Shown here piece after piece: positions 32,422-41,475 of a stretch of 51,425 nt of DNA. A program made the position numbers and the translations under genes. The notes beneath the pieces are model-generated. The model was not told the DNA's origin. It worked only from the letters and a program-made list of their open reading frames with translations, and made no database searches. The stretch lies in NCBI GenBank assembly GCA_900553355.1, contig USDK01000012.1, forward strand, positions 1-51,425, given 5' to 3'. The stretch is from an uncultured Lachnospiraceae bacterium (GTDB lineage Bacteria > Bacillota > Clostridia > Lachnospirales > Lachnospiraceae). Positions within the stretch are counted from its first letter, which is position 1; each line of letters opens with the position of its first letter.

Positions 32422-33152
32422 CGATTTCTCCTCCTGTTTGTTTTCGATATTCCCGCCATCGCATCCGTCCGGAAAAAGGCGGCCTCATAGCAGAGGGTAT
32501 ATTTTGATATTGCTGAAAACTGCTGCCCGTCAAGGGGAAGAAGTTCCTTGATCACCTCTGGCAGAAATTCTGTAAATTTTACTTCCAGCACCATCATTCC
32601 CGGATCCAGGATGGACCTGGTCGGAAGGCAGGGATCAAAAATATCATAGTTAAAGGCTGCCGAGCGCACATCCTGGTCAAAAGTTACCCTCACATCTCCT
32701 TCTTTCCGGATCAGCGGTGTGCGCTCATAATCTACCACCACTTTGGGCCTTTGTACATGAACCATACATTCATAATAAAACTGCTGACACAAAGAGTAAG
32801 GACTTCTCAGGAGAAATTCGTATTTCCCGTCCAGGATCCACTCAAACTCCTGCCTGCTAAGAGGCGCCGCATCCTTGTGAATATAGCTTCCGCGCTTTCT
32901 CTTCCGCTCCAGCTTGATCCCGGCATCACTGTAATTATAGATACGAACCCGCCACTTTTTCCGGTTTTCCACTCCCATCAGTTTCTCTGTATACGAGGAA
33001 TCCCAGTAATCATCAAAGTATAGACTGCGGATCGTATACTGTCCATTCTCAGCATGGGGATCCATCTCCATAAACGGCAGAAGTCTTTGTTTCAGCATTT
33101 CTCCTTCCCACAGTGAAATATAATATTTCCACTCATTCCGATAAACTTCCAT
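32418..33152 (-). CDS. VTC-domain polyphosphate polymerase family protein
   Basis: A 244-residue soluble protein of the VTC/CYTH triphosphate-tunnel fold. It opens MEVYRNEWKYYIS, typical for bacterial VTC-like proteins. It also has YTIRSLYFDD, the basic tunnel strand IKLERKRKRGSYIHKD, VVDYERTPLI, and MVLEVKFTEFLPE with the metal-binding glutamates. Yeast Vtc4 makes polyphosphate from ATP; activity of the bacterial homologues is largely assumed. I set the start at the ATG at 33152, one base after the CotH stop, because GAGG lies nine bases upstream; GTG and ATG codons further up lack a spaced site. The stop overlaps the DUF4956 start by four bases. Confidence 0.88.
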   Translation of the reverse strand: MEVYRNEWKYYISLWEGEMLKQRLLPFMEMDPHAENGQYTIRSLYFDDYWDSSYTEKLMGVENRKKWRVRIYNYSDAGIKLERKRKRGSYIHKDAAPLSRQEFEWILDGKYEFLLRSPYSLCQQFYYECMVHVQRPKVVVDYERTPLIRKEGDVRVTFDQDVRSAAFNYDIFDPCLPTRSILDPGMMVLEVKFTEFLPEVIKELLPLDGQQFSAISKYTLCYEAAFFRTDAMAGISKTNRRRNR

Positions 33153-33153
33153 A

Positions 33154-34917
33154 TCAATCATCCTCACTGTATTCTACCGCCACAATACTTCCATCATTCT
33201 GTACATAGAAGCACAGCGTGCTGTAACATACCGTTCCTGCCTCCGTGCGGTAAGATTCATATGCATCCCGGCTGATCTCATCTGCCCCTTCGGCGCGTAC
33301 TCTTAAGAAGTACTGGCCTGCCGGCAGCGTATCCACAGAGATACTCGTCTTATCCGTTGTCTGCTGTACAAGATGCTGGCTGAACGAATAATCTCTTGCC
33401 AGTTCTACCGTATAGGACACGTCTCCACCATCAAAGCGATATGCTTCCTGCCAGCATAAAACTGTCTCCCCACCGTTATTTTCCGGTGTCAGGATATGGA
33501 ACGGCCATGCTGATGACATGCTCTCCTGGTATGCTGCGTAATTTGCCTCTACTTCTCCTGCCATACTCTCCGCCAGCGCCTCATAGTCATCCTGAGTTGC
33601 CCGGGCATAGGTACGGTCCGGAAGCCGAAAGACATACTCTTCGGTCATCTCTTTGTATGTATCAATCTTATCCTTCACCTTTTTCTCCGTCAGGTAGTTC
33701 TGGCTTAAGTCTTCCACTGCCTGATCCAGATCTTCTCTGCAGGAAGCATCCTTAAGAATCCTCTGGAACAATACCGTGTCAGAATACAGGAAGATTCCTT
33801 TTTTCCAGGAACGGTTATAACTCTCATCTCTGAGAGTCTCATACCCTTCATTCAGGATACCGTCATTATCCCAGGAAATAAAATACCACCGGTCCTGCCC
33901 TCTTGCATTGTACAGATAATAATTCCCGTCCAGAACATCCGCATTCCCTGTCAGAATATGGAAGGCCATCCAGTAATACAGGTTATCGGAATCAAAATAC
34001 CGGGCTACAATGTCGCTGATCGGGATACTTTCATCATTTACGGCATCCAGAAGTTCTACCATAGAATCATGTTCTTCTGAACCATCCACTTCCAGATACT
34101 GTTCAAACTTGTCTTTGTCATAGTCCGCATCGGTTGATGCAAGAATGCTGTCTTCATGCCTCTGCCAGTCAAAGGCTGATGTAGTCTGATAAAGCGCTCC
34201 ATCGCTGTCAAAGCCTCTGTTTCGGAGATATGCTTTATTCACCTGTTCTACCTGCGTGTAGAGGCCGTAATCTTCAAACAGACCATCCTCGCCTTCTGTT
34301 TTATCCTTGACATACAGGTGAACAAACTGGGTCCTTGCAGCCATCATCTGCGGAATATCTTCCATCAGAGAATATGCCAGCTTATTTTTAAAGCGGACCG
34401 GATCCGTCACATGTTTGTTGAGAGAAATTGTCTTCTGATCTCTCCAGTCCCCACTGCCGTCCTTGATCTTGATCCGATAGCTCTTCTGCTGCCAGGAGGA
34501 TGCCCCTGTCCCCCTGAGCTGCACGGTCGCGTTGGCTGTACGGTCAGAATATCCAAACTCTCCGTTTACAGGTCCTTCTTCATCTCCGATCTGCAACACC
34601 GCTTCACAGCGGTAGGGATTGATTCCATTTTTCTCATAATATTCCAGGGGATAACTGTTTACTTCTGTCCAGGTATGGTCCGTTCCATCGTCCTCGTTTC
34701 CTTTTCCAACCGTCAGATACATGGTAATGACTCCGTCCTCATCGTCATCATACAGTGACTTGTTATCTTCCAGCCTGTAGTCCTCCGGATCCTCTCCGGA
34801 AGTTTCATACGTCTCGTCTGCACTTACCAGTACACCACTGTCACCAGACACCGTACAGCCGGACAAAAACAGCGCTCCCGCCAGCAGATATGTAACTAAT
34901 ATACTCTTCCTTCTCAT
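33154..34917 (-). CDS. CotH-family kinase, lipoprotein
   Basis: An extracytoplasmic atypical protein kinase related to spore coat CotH (587 residues). The signal peptide ends in lipobox LFLSGC (Cys21). The kinase-like body (about 65-460) shows NATVQLRGTGASSWQQKSYR, LNKHVTDPVRFKNKLAY, LYTQVEQVNKAYLRNRG and the catalytic/metal motif FISWDNDG. A C-terminal FN3-like beta domain (about 470-560) follows. CotH in Bacillus phosphorylates serines of spore coat proteins. Here the gene belongs to an exopolysaccharide operon rather than a spore coat locus. It is a clear paralogue of the C-terminal half of the preceding PelG fusion. It lies 26 bases after that gene and one base before the VTC gene. Confidence 0.88.
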   Translation of the reverse strand: MRRKSILVTYLLAGALFLSGCTVSGDSGVLVSADETYETSGEDPEDYRLEDNKSLYDDDEDGVITMYLTVGKGNEDDGTDHTWTEVNSYPLEYYEKNGINPYRCEAVLQIGDEEGPVNGEFGYSDRTANATVQLRGTGASSWQQKSYRIKIKDGSGDWRDQKTISLNKHVTDPVRFKNKLAYSLMEDIPQMMAARTQFVHLYVKDKTEGEDGLFEDYGLYTQVEQVNKAYLRNRGFDSDGALYQTTSAFDWQRHEDSILASTDADYDKDKFEQYLEVDGSEEHDSMVELLDAVNDESIPISDIVARYFDSDNLYYWMAFHILTGNADVLDGNYYLYNARGQDRWYFISWDNDGILNEGYETLRDESYNRSWKKGIFLYSDTVLFQRILKDASCREDLDQAVEDLSQNYLTEKKVKDKIDTYKEMTEEYVFRLPDRTYARATQDDYEALAESMAGEVEANYAAYQESMSSAWPFHILTPENNGGETVLCWQEAYRFDGGDVSYTVELARDYSFSQHLVQQTTDKTSISVDTLPAGQYFLRVRAEGADEISRDAYESYRTEAGTVCYSTLCFYVQNDGSIVAVEYSEDD

Positions 34918-34943
34918 GAATCCTCTCCTTTATCTAACCACAA

Positions 34944-37900
34944 TTACTCCTCTGTATAATCTTCAATTGATCCATCTGCATTTACAATAAACGCTTTTGC
35001 ACCATAAGCTTTTCCATCAGATTCTGTAGAATAATAATCAAAACACTCCTGTGTATAACCAGACTCATTCGTGGATTGTACCCGGATAAAATATATACCG
35101 GGATCAAGAGCATCAAATGTGGCCTCTGGAAGATACATATTATCCTCCCGGTAAATGACATCTGTAAAATTGTAATCTCTCGCCAGAATAAATGTATACC
35201 GGATATCCTCCCCGTCTAAATCATATGAGACATCCCACTGCACTGAAATTCTTCCGTCTTCTAAGACTTCCGGCGTGCTGACAAAAAACGGCCATGGCTT
35301 TTCCAGACTGGTCAGATAATATCCATAATTTTCTTCCACTTCTCCAGCAATCATTGAGATTAAACTGTTATACATATTTTCATCTTCTAAAGATGCAGAT
35401 TCCAAATCCGGAGCCCGATAAAGGTACGGGCGTACTACGTCGGCATACTGGAAAGCCATATTTGATATCTGATCCGGTGTCAGATAATTGGTCCGCAGAT
35501 CTTCGATCGCATCAGCCAGCATATCCCTGTATTTTTCTTCACGTAAAATGCGGTTAAACAATGGAATATGAAGAAATTGCGTCATTCCCTGCTCCCAGGA
35601 TTCCCCTTCTGTATAATTGTCCAGCCGGTAATAATTTCTGGAAAATATAACATCATTGTCCCATGAAATGATGTACCATTTTTCGGAATTCAGGGGGCTA
35701 TACAAATAATAGTTTCGAGAGCCCACATCATAATTACCCGTCAGAATATGGAATGCCATCCAGTAACAGAGGTTTTCCATATCAAAATGCTCTTCCACCA
35801 CCTCTTCAATAGGAATGGCATAATCATTGACTTCATCAATGGTTTCCAGAAGTTTTGTATGGTCATCGCTCCCTTTTATTTCAAGATACTGACTGAAAGC
35901 TTTCTCATCATATCTCTCATCGGTTTTCAGGCAGACATCTTCATACTCCATCCATTCAAAAAAGTTAATTTTATACAACTGTCCATGATTATCAAGTCCG
36001 TGATTTTTCAGATAGGTTTTATTAATCTGCTCGACCTGCGTATAAAGACCATAATCGGTAAATTCCCCATTTCCACCGGCTGTTTCATCTTTTACATACA
36101 GATGGACAAACTGTGTCCTGGCACTCATCATCTGGGGGATCTTCTTCATCAGATCATAGGCCATCTTATTACGAAAACGGTAAGGATCACTTACGTGTTT
36201 ATTCAGCGCAATCGTCCGCTGACCTCTCCATTCGCCCATTCCTTCTTTAATGCGAATCTTATAATTTTTCTGTTCATGACTTGAAGAGGTCTGCCCTCTG
36301 ATCTGTACGGTCGCATTAGATGCACTCTCGCCATAGCCAACCTCTCCTGCAGACGGCCCGTTTTCATTTCCAACCTGCAGCAGAGCTTCACAATTATAAC
36401 GATCCAGATTATTATCTTCATAATAATAAACATCATGGCTGTTTATCTCTGTCCAGGTATGGTCCGTATTATCCGCGGCATTCCCGGTACGTACCGTCAG
36501 ATACATGGTTACCACTGAAGTCTCATCGTCATCGGCATAAATAGTTTCGCTGTCACGCAGCGGCTCTTCCCTGGTCTGTGCCTTTTCCACAGTCGTCCCT
36601 GTATTCTCTTCCTCTGCTTCCTGTACGACTGCTGATTGTTGCTTCTCCTGAGTATCCGCATCAGCTGCCCCACATCCATTCATACTTAACACCAGAAACA
36701 AGGCAAAGGAACCAACCAGCGTCCATTTCCTTTTTTTATATTTCTTTTCCCATTTCTTTCTTGGCTTCTGCGCCTGTCTGTGATCCTTCTTATCTAAATG
36801 ATCACAAATTCTTGCAAACAGCCCTGTCTCCTGATCTGGCAGAAGGAACTTCCGGCTGAGGAGGAAATACGGCAGGCGTTTTGTATACCACTCCAGCCTC
36901 AGCCAGACGATTACATAAAACACCAGTGCGCCAACCAGGAATCCCAGGCCAAAATACTCTACTGAACCAAACATGTTCTGCAAAATAGTGAGAATCACGC
37001 TAACGACTGCAAATACTGCCGTTCCCGCCAGGGCTCCGGCATAATCCTCAAAATACAGAAGGATCAGCATGATGGAATTTGCAACGGCATATATTCCATA
37101 TCCCACACACAGGAAACGATAAATTCCTAAAGATGTATCATTAAATCCCAACGGAAGATTTTCAAATATAATACTTCCAAACACCAGAAACAGAATTGTA
37201 GAGATCAGCTGCTTATGACCATCAAACGTCAATTCCTTTTCAAGCGTTCCCAGCATCTCTTCCTCAGCCTGATCGATATCCCGTATCGCACCATTATCGT
37301 TGAACAGGCCATAATAATTCCGATAGGTCGGATAAAACCGTACTTCCACAGATGTCACAAAGTTGACAGTCGTAATCAGAATAGAAAAGAATGCGCAAAG
37401 GGCCGGAACATCGTGGCTGGGGGCTCCGTAGAACAGACCTTCTACCTGTACCTTAAGCGGGCCGAAATACATGATCACCAGATGAGCAAACAACCCGATG
37501 TTTAAGAAGCCGCCCGACAAAGCCAGCGACCGGTAGCGGTCAAACCACCGCAGGAAATTGAAACTGCTGCCCTGGCTTCTCGGAAAATAGTTCAGAAGAA
37601 GCTTATAATACCAGACCATCATGATGCCATAGGCCACGATCACGCAAAACAACAGGCTCGCTACACTGACCCATCCTACCAGTACAAACAAAAGTGCCAG
37701 GAAAAAACCTACCATCAGGGAAAATGCAAAGGCAAACACAATAGCCTGAAAGTCCTTGAGCGCGGTCAGGTATACCATCTCCATCCATACAACAATCAAT
37801 ATCATGGCAAACCATAAACAAAGAAGCTTCTCAAGGAAAGATACTCCGGAAAACCACAGGAAAATCCCATAGCCTGCCCCACCGATGATCAGCATGACAG

Positions 37901-38225
37901 CACAGCTCCCGTAAAAGGATGGAAGAATTTTTTCCTGCCGTTCTTCATACAGCATATCTGACACATATCTGGTCGTCACCATATTAAACCAGCTGGTCAC
38001 CGTAAGAGAAACCAACAGCCCATATGTGATCATACAATTCAGAAGTTCGCGTTCATGGGCATCCATACCGGCAAGCCTTGCCGCCATCCCCATCCCGAGC
38101 AGAAGAATCACCCCCAGCAGCATAGGACCTGCACAGATCACTCCCGCATATCCATAAGCTCTGCAAAGGGAGAAAAAACCCTTCTTCTGAAATAATCTTT
38201 TTAAGCTGAATCCAATTCCTGCCAT
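34944..38225 (-). CDS. pelG: PelG exopolysaccharide transporter fused to CotH kinase
   Basis: A 1093-residue fusion. Residues 1-460 are PelG, a roughly 12-helix MATE/MOP-like membrane protein; it starts MAGIGFSLKRLF and contains GYAGVICAGPMLLG and TSWFNMVTTRYVSDM. A basic cytoplasmic linker (465-500) leads to a further hydrophobic stretch with a lipobox-like SMNGC (Cys518). A CotH kinase domain (about 570-980) follows, with NATVQIRGQTSSSHEQKNYK, LYTQVEQINKTYLKNHG and YIISWDNDVIF, and then an FN3-like end. The sequence is continuous with no stop or shift at the joint. The extra hydrophobic stretch looks like a former lipoprotein signal peptide now buried in the chain. In known Pel systems PelG acts with PelD, PelE and PelF in synthesis and export. 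GAGGTG is eight bases before the ATG, which lies inside pelF. Confidence 0.88.
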   Translation of the reverse strand: MAGIGFSLKRLFQKKGFFSLCRAYGYAGVICAGPMLLGVILLLGMGMAARLAGMDAHERELLNCMITYGLLVSLTVTSWFNMVTTRYVSDMLYEERQEKILPSFYGSCAVMLIIGGAGYGIFLWFSGVSFLEKLLCLWFAMILIVVWMEMVYLTALKDFQAIVFAFAFSLMVGFFLALLFVLVGWVSVASLLFCVIVAYGIMMVWYYKLLLNYFPRSQGSSFNFLRWFDRYRSLALSGGFLNIGLFAHLVIMYFGPLKVQVEGLFYGAPSHDVPALCAFFSILITTVNFVTSVEVRFYPTYRNYYGLFNDNGAIRDIDQAEEEMLGTLEKELTFDGHKQLISTILFLVFGSIIFENLPLGFNDTSLGIYRFLCVGYGIYAVANSIMLILLYFEDYAGALAGTAVFAVVSVILTILQNMFGSVEYFGLGFLVGALVFYVIVWLRLEWYTKRLPYFLLSRKFLLPDQETGLFARICDHLDKKDHRQAQKPRKKWEKKYKKRKWTLVGSFALFLVLSMNGCGAADADTQEKQQSAVVQEAEEENTGTTVEKAQTREEPLRDSETIYADDDETSVVTMYLTVRTGNAADNTDHTWTEINSHDVYYYEDNNLDRYNCEALLQVGNENGPSAGEVGYGESASNATVQIRGQTSSSHEQKNYKIRIKEGMGEWRGQRTIALNKHVSDPYRFRNKMAYDLMKKIPQMMSARTQFVHLYVKDETAGGNGEFTDYGLYTQVEQINKTYLKNHGLDNHGQLYKINFFEWMEYEDVCLKTDERYDEKAFSQYLEIKGSDDHTKLLETIDEVNDYAIPIEEVVEEHFDMENLCYWMAFHILTGNYDVGSRNYYLYSPLNSEKWYIISWDNDVIFSRNYYRLDNYTEGESWEQGMTQFLHIPLFNRILREEKYRDMLADAIEDLRTNYLTPDQISNMAFQYADVVRPYLYRAPDLESASLEDENMYNSLISMIAGEVEENYGYYLTSLEKPWPFFVSTPEVLEDGRISVQWDVSYDLDGEDIRYTFILARDYNFTDVIYREDNMYLPEATFDALDPGIYFIRVQSTNESGYTQECFDYYSTESDGKAYGAKAFIVNADGSIEDYTEE

Positions 38226-39625
38226 CTATGTAACACCTCATCATAAGCCTTCTGGTAATTTTTTATCATATCTTCATGGCGGAAAAACTGTTCCACCCGT
38301 TTCTTTGCTGTCTGCCCCATCTGGTACCGCTCCTCCTGATGAGTACACATTCTCTCCAGAGCATTGCAGAGGGCCTCTCTATGCATCGGCGGCACACAAT
38401 ACCCGGCCGGTCCTAATGTATCGCCTTCCATTCCATCTATCAGTTCCCGGCAGCATCCCACGTCTGTCACCACACAGGGACGTCCCGCTGCAAAGGACTC
38501 CAGGACTGCCAGCGGCTGTCCTTCCGAGATACTACTTAAGACTGTAAAATCAAACTTTTCCATATATTCCAGCGTATTAACTGTCCCTGGAAAATAGACG
38601 TCTTTAATCTGCAGCTGTTCTTTCAACGTATAACACTCTTTCGCATATTCCTCATCATCCTCAGGTCCGGCCACATATAGTCTGGCCTTGGGGAATCTCC
38701 CTTTCAATTCCGAAAACGCATATAAAAGAGTCTTAACATCCTTGATCGGCGAGATTCTTAAAATGGCCCCGATATCCACATATCCATTTTCCTTTTTCAA
38801 TGGAATATCTGCAAAGCGTTCATAATGAATCCCATTGGTAATATAACGGCATTTGTCTCTGGCACATCCCATCTCAATCTGCGTCTCCATAGCTCTTGCA
38901 AACAGACTGGTGACCATCGTTGCCCTGTCATATGCCGCACTGGACAGCATATAGAAAAACCGTACCCACAGCCGCTTAAATGCGGGCAGAACCCACTTCG
39001 CACGAATAATTTCTTCTTCCCTTTCCCTGGTATAGATGCCATGTTCCGTGATCTCATAAGGCACATGATTGACATAGCTGCCCAGCCTTGCCAGAATTCC
39101 TGCATATCCGGTAGCAATGGAATGGTACAGATCTGCCTTTGGCACCCCTGCCTGCAGGATATATAAAACCGGAAGGAACATGGATCTGGCTGTGTGAAAG
39201 AAATCAGAAAAGCTCGTATATGGATACTCCTCTCTGCACAGATCCATCATGATATTCAGGAAGTCCTCGCTCATCAAAAAGGTCACAGGTGAAATCCCAC
39301 GGTCATGATACATCTGAAACATCAACTCCCAGTCCGGTCTCTGACAGTTGATAAATTCTCTCAGCGTATGTATTTCTTCTTCCGTAAAGTGATATTTCTC
39401 CTTCCGGAACCGCATGGAAAAAGCATCATCCAGAAAAATTTCCCTCACCTCGACCACATTATCCGGAAGCTCATATTTAAATTTTCCCCGGTCTTTGGCA
39501 TTTGCCCCGATGGCCCATACCACAAATTCATGCTCCGGCATGGCCTTCATATACTGATGGATCCAGGTAGATACACCACCAGTCACATAGGGGTAACATC
39601 CTTCCAATATGACACAGATTCTCAT
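38201..39625 (-). CDS. pelF: PelF glycosyltransferase
   Basis: Cytosolic GT4-family polymerase of the Pel polysaccharide (474 residues). It has the PelF start MRICVILEGCYPYVTGGVST with the glycine-rich nucleotide-sugar loop. Further on are TEHGIYTREREEEI, NGIHYERF, ILRISPIKDVKTLL and the EX7E motif EGQPLAVLE at 368-376. In Pseudomonas PelF uses UDP-sugars and works with the PelD-PelE-PelG membrane complex. The start overlaps the pelA stop by four bases, and the end overlaps the pelG start by 25 bases. Confidence 0.93.
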   Translation of the reverse strand: MRICVILEGCYPYVTGGVSTWIHQYMKAMPEHEFVVWAIGANAKDRGKFKYELPDNVVEVREIFLDDAFSMRFRKEKYHFTEEEIHTLREFINCQRPDWELMFQMYHDRGISPVTFLMSEDFLNIMMDLCREEYPYTSFSDFFHTARSMFLPVLYILQAGVPKADLYHSIATGYAGILARLGSYVNHVPYEITEHGIYTREREEEIIRAKWVLPAFKRLWVRFFYMLSSAAYDRATMVTSLFARAMETQIEMGCARDKCRYITNGIHYERFADIPLKKENGYVDIGAILRISPIKDVKTLLYAFSELKGRFPKARLYVAGPEDDEEYAKECYTLKEQLQIKDVYFPGTVNTLEYMEKFDFTVLSSISEGQPLAVLESFAAGRPCVVTDVGCCRELIDGMEGDTLGPAGYCVPPMHREALCNALERMCTHQEERYQMGQTAKKRVEQFFRHEDMIKNYQKAYDEVLHRWQELDSA

Positions 39626-41475
39626 TTTTCGCCTTTCTCTATCTCGATTCTAATCTCTTTATTCTCTGCCTGGAGAAGATACTGACCATCCTGCACTTCC
39701 TCCAGCTTTCCTCCCGTCACTTTTCCCACAGTTCCTTCATTGATCCGGACCATCAGCCAGGCTTCATCCTGGAAGTTACCAAGATTTAAAGTCAGGCCTT
39801 CATCCGTATACTCCCGTTCCACCTCCAGATTATCATAGATCTGGACCGCTCCTGCCAGCTCTGTACCGGTCAGGCTGCGGATCTCCGGAGCCGAGGTATA
39901 CAGCCACTTTGTATAATCTGAAAGATTTTCAAACATCTTCGCCCACCCAAGATCAGCGCCCCGGTCCACATCCAGAGCGTCATCCGGATGCTGGAAATGC
40001 GTATTTACAAAATGAAAATTCAGTTCTGATAAAGCAACCATCTGCATATAATTATCTAATACATATCCCGAAATGACACGGGGTGTTTCAACAATGCCGT
40101 CCTCTGCCACTTCAAACTCCTGTGCATAAGAAATTCCTTCTTCATCCGGGAGATAAATACTGGCAATTGCTTTTATATCTGTTTCCTCACTCAGCATCTG
40201 CCGTCCTTCCTCGGAAAGAATATTTGATGGCGGAACATACACATTAAATTCTTCTTCCGGAAACAGATATTCACAAAAACTATTCAATTCTTCTATCGAA
40301 GCTTTCATATCATCATAACTATTCCAGACCACATAATCATCATATTCTCCCTTATAATCAAATCCTCTCAGGCAGAGAGGCATATGGTTGTATCCATGAA
40401 AACCGATTTCTCCTCCCTGATCCAGAAGCATATTCCCAAAATACCGGAACCGCCGGGTATCCTGATTCCGGTCAAACGGTGCCTCCACATGATCTGAATA
40501 TTCTTCAATCACCATACCTGTATAGCGGATGTCATATTCTTTTGCCAGATTATATACATCGTTCCACCACACATTTGTATAAAAATCAGCGATACTCATA
40601 TCATAATCTCTTTCAATATACTGACTGTCTCCTGCCGGTACCGGCGAAGGGAAATCATCAATATAGAAAGTAGAAGCATTGATTACGGGATAGGCGCACA
40701 CATCCTGCAGAAGAGCATAGGAGGCTGAATAGAAACCTCGGTAGCCTTTCTCAATATACCCCATATTATTTACAACCACAGCTCCTTCTCCCAGAGATTT
40801 CTTCCAGATCAAAGGCACTGCATACTCGCCGCCTGATTCCAGATACACTTCACAATCATTAGAAAGATAAACATTTAAAGCAGATTCATACGGATCTGTA
40901 ACCGTATAATCTTTTGCCGTTCCTCCGATCATAAAGTCTCTTGTAAAATGGAGCGTCTCCACCATTGCGTAGTCATCTCCCACCTGCTCCATCCCCAGGC
41001 TTCGTCCGATACTTCTTAAAATCCCGCCATTTTCCGGCGGATATACAAGCATCATGCTTCCGCCTTTCTCGACCCAGCTGAGAATTTCCAGTATTTTTTC
41101 ATCCAACAGATTCAGATGGGTCATGGAAATGACAACAGTCTTATAGTCTTCCAGTCTGACATCTGCCGCATCCTGTCCTTCCACCGCATCATATCCGATT
41201 TTCATCTGCCCAAGCACTGCTTCCATCATTTCCAATCCGTCAGTCCCATTGACATCATCCTCCCACAAAAGCAGACATTCCGGCTCCTGGGTCTTGGCTG
41301 ACACAGAAGCAGTCTCACGTGAAGAGGGCTCAAGCAGGCGCTCATGTCTTTGATACATCACATTTCCCTGGGCGAAGCAAAGGGCTACTGTCAGCAGCAC
41401 GAAAACAATCAGCACGGTCTGCAGCCTGCGGAAACGAAATACTCTTTTTGAACCCGTTTTTTTCTTTTTCTTCAA
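39622..41475 (-). CDS. pelA: PelA-type polysaccharide deacetylase (DUF2194), membrane-anchored
   Basis: A 617-residue extracellular enzyme anchored by one N-terminal membrane helix (about 18-36) after a lysine run. Residues 60-250 are an uncharacterised alpha/beta part (glutamine amidotransferase-like in look). From 265 the carbohydrate esterase region begins, with TFYIDDFPSP (Asp273, Asp274) and GFHGYNHMP (His360, His364), the metal-binding set of PelA deacetylases. A C-terminal beta domain closes the protein. It lacks the N-terminal glycoside hydrolase of the Pseudomonas PelA, as in the Bacillus cereus PelA-DA form. The start is a TTG whose last bases overlap the pelE stop; GGAG lies ten bases upstream. 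Confidence 0.88.
   Translation of the reverse strand: MKKKKKTGSKRVFRFRRLQTVLIVFVLLTVALCFAQGNVMYQRHERLLEPSSRETASVSAKTQEPECLLLWEDDVNGTDGLEMMEAVLGQMKIGYDAVEGQDAADVRLEDYKTVVISMTHLNLLDEKILEILSWVEKGGSMMLVYPPENGGILRSIGRSLGMEQVGDDYAMVETLHFTRDFMIGGTAKDYTVTDPYESALNVYLSNDCEVYLESGGEYAVPLIWKKSLGEGAVVVNNMGYIEKGYRGFYSASYALLQDVCAYPVINASTFYIDDFPSPVPAGDSQYIERDYDMSIADFYTNVWWNDVYNLAKEYDIRYTGMVIEEYSDHVEAPFDRNQDTRRFRYFGNMLLDQGGEIGFHGYNHMPLCLRGFDYKGEYDDYVVWNSYDDMKASIEELNSFCEYLFPEEEFNVYVPPSNILSEEGRQMLSEETDIKAIASIYLPDEEGISYAQEFEVAEDGIVETPRVISGYVLDNYMQMVALSELNFHFVNTHFQHPDDALDVDRGADLGWAKMFENLSDYTKWLYTSAPEIRSLTGTELAGAVQIYDNLEVEREYTDEGLTLNLGNFQDEAWLMVRINEGTVGKVTGGKLEEVQDGQYLLQAENKEIRIEIEKGEK

Noticed and set aside
36660..36740. 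Separate CotH lipoprotein gene starting inside the PelG fusion
   Set aside because: No spaced ribosome binding site or suitable start codon is visible before the hydrophobic stretch, and the PelG frame runs through it. I kept it as one gene and listed the issue as a finding.
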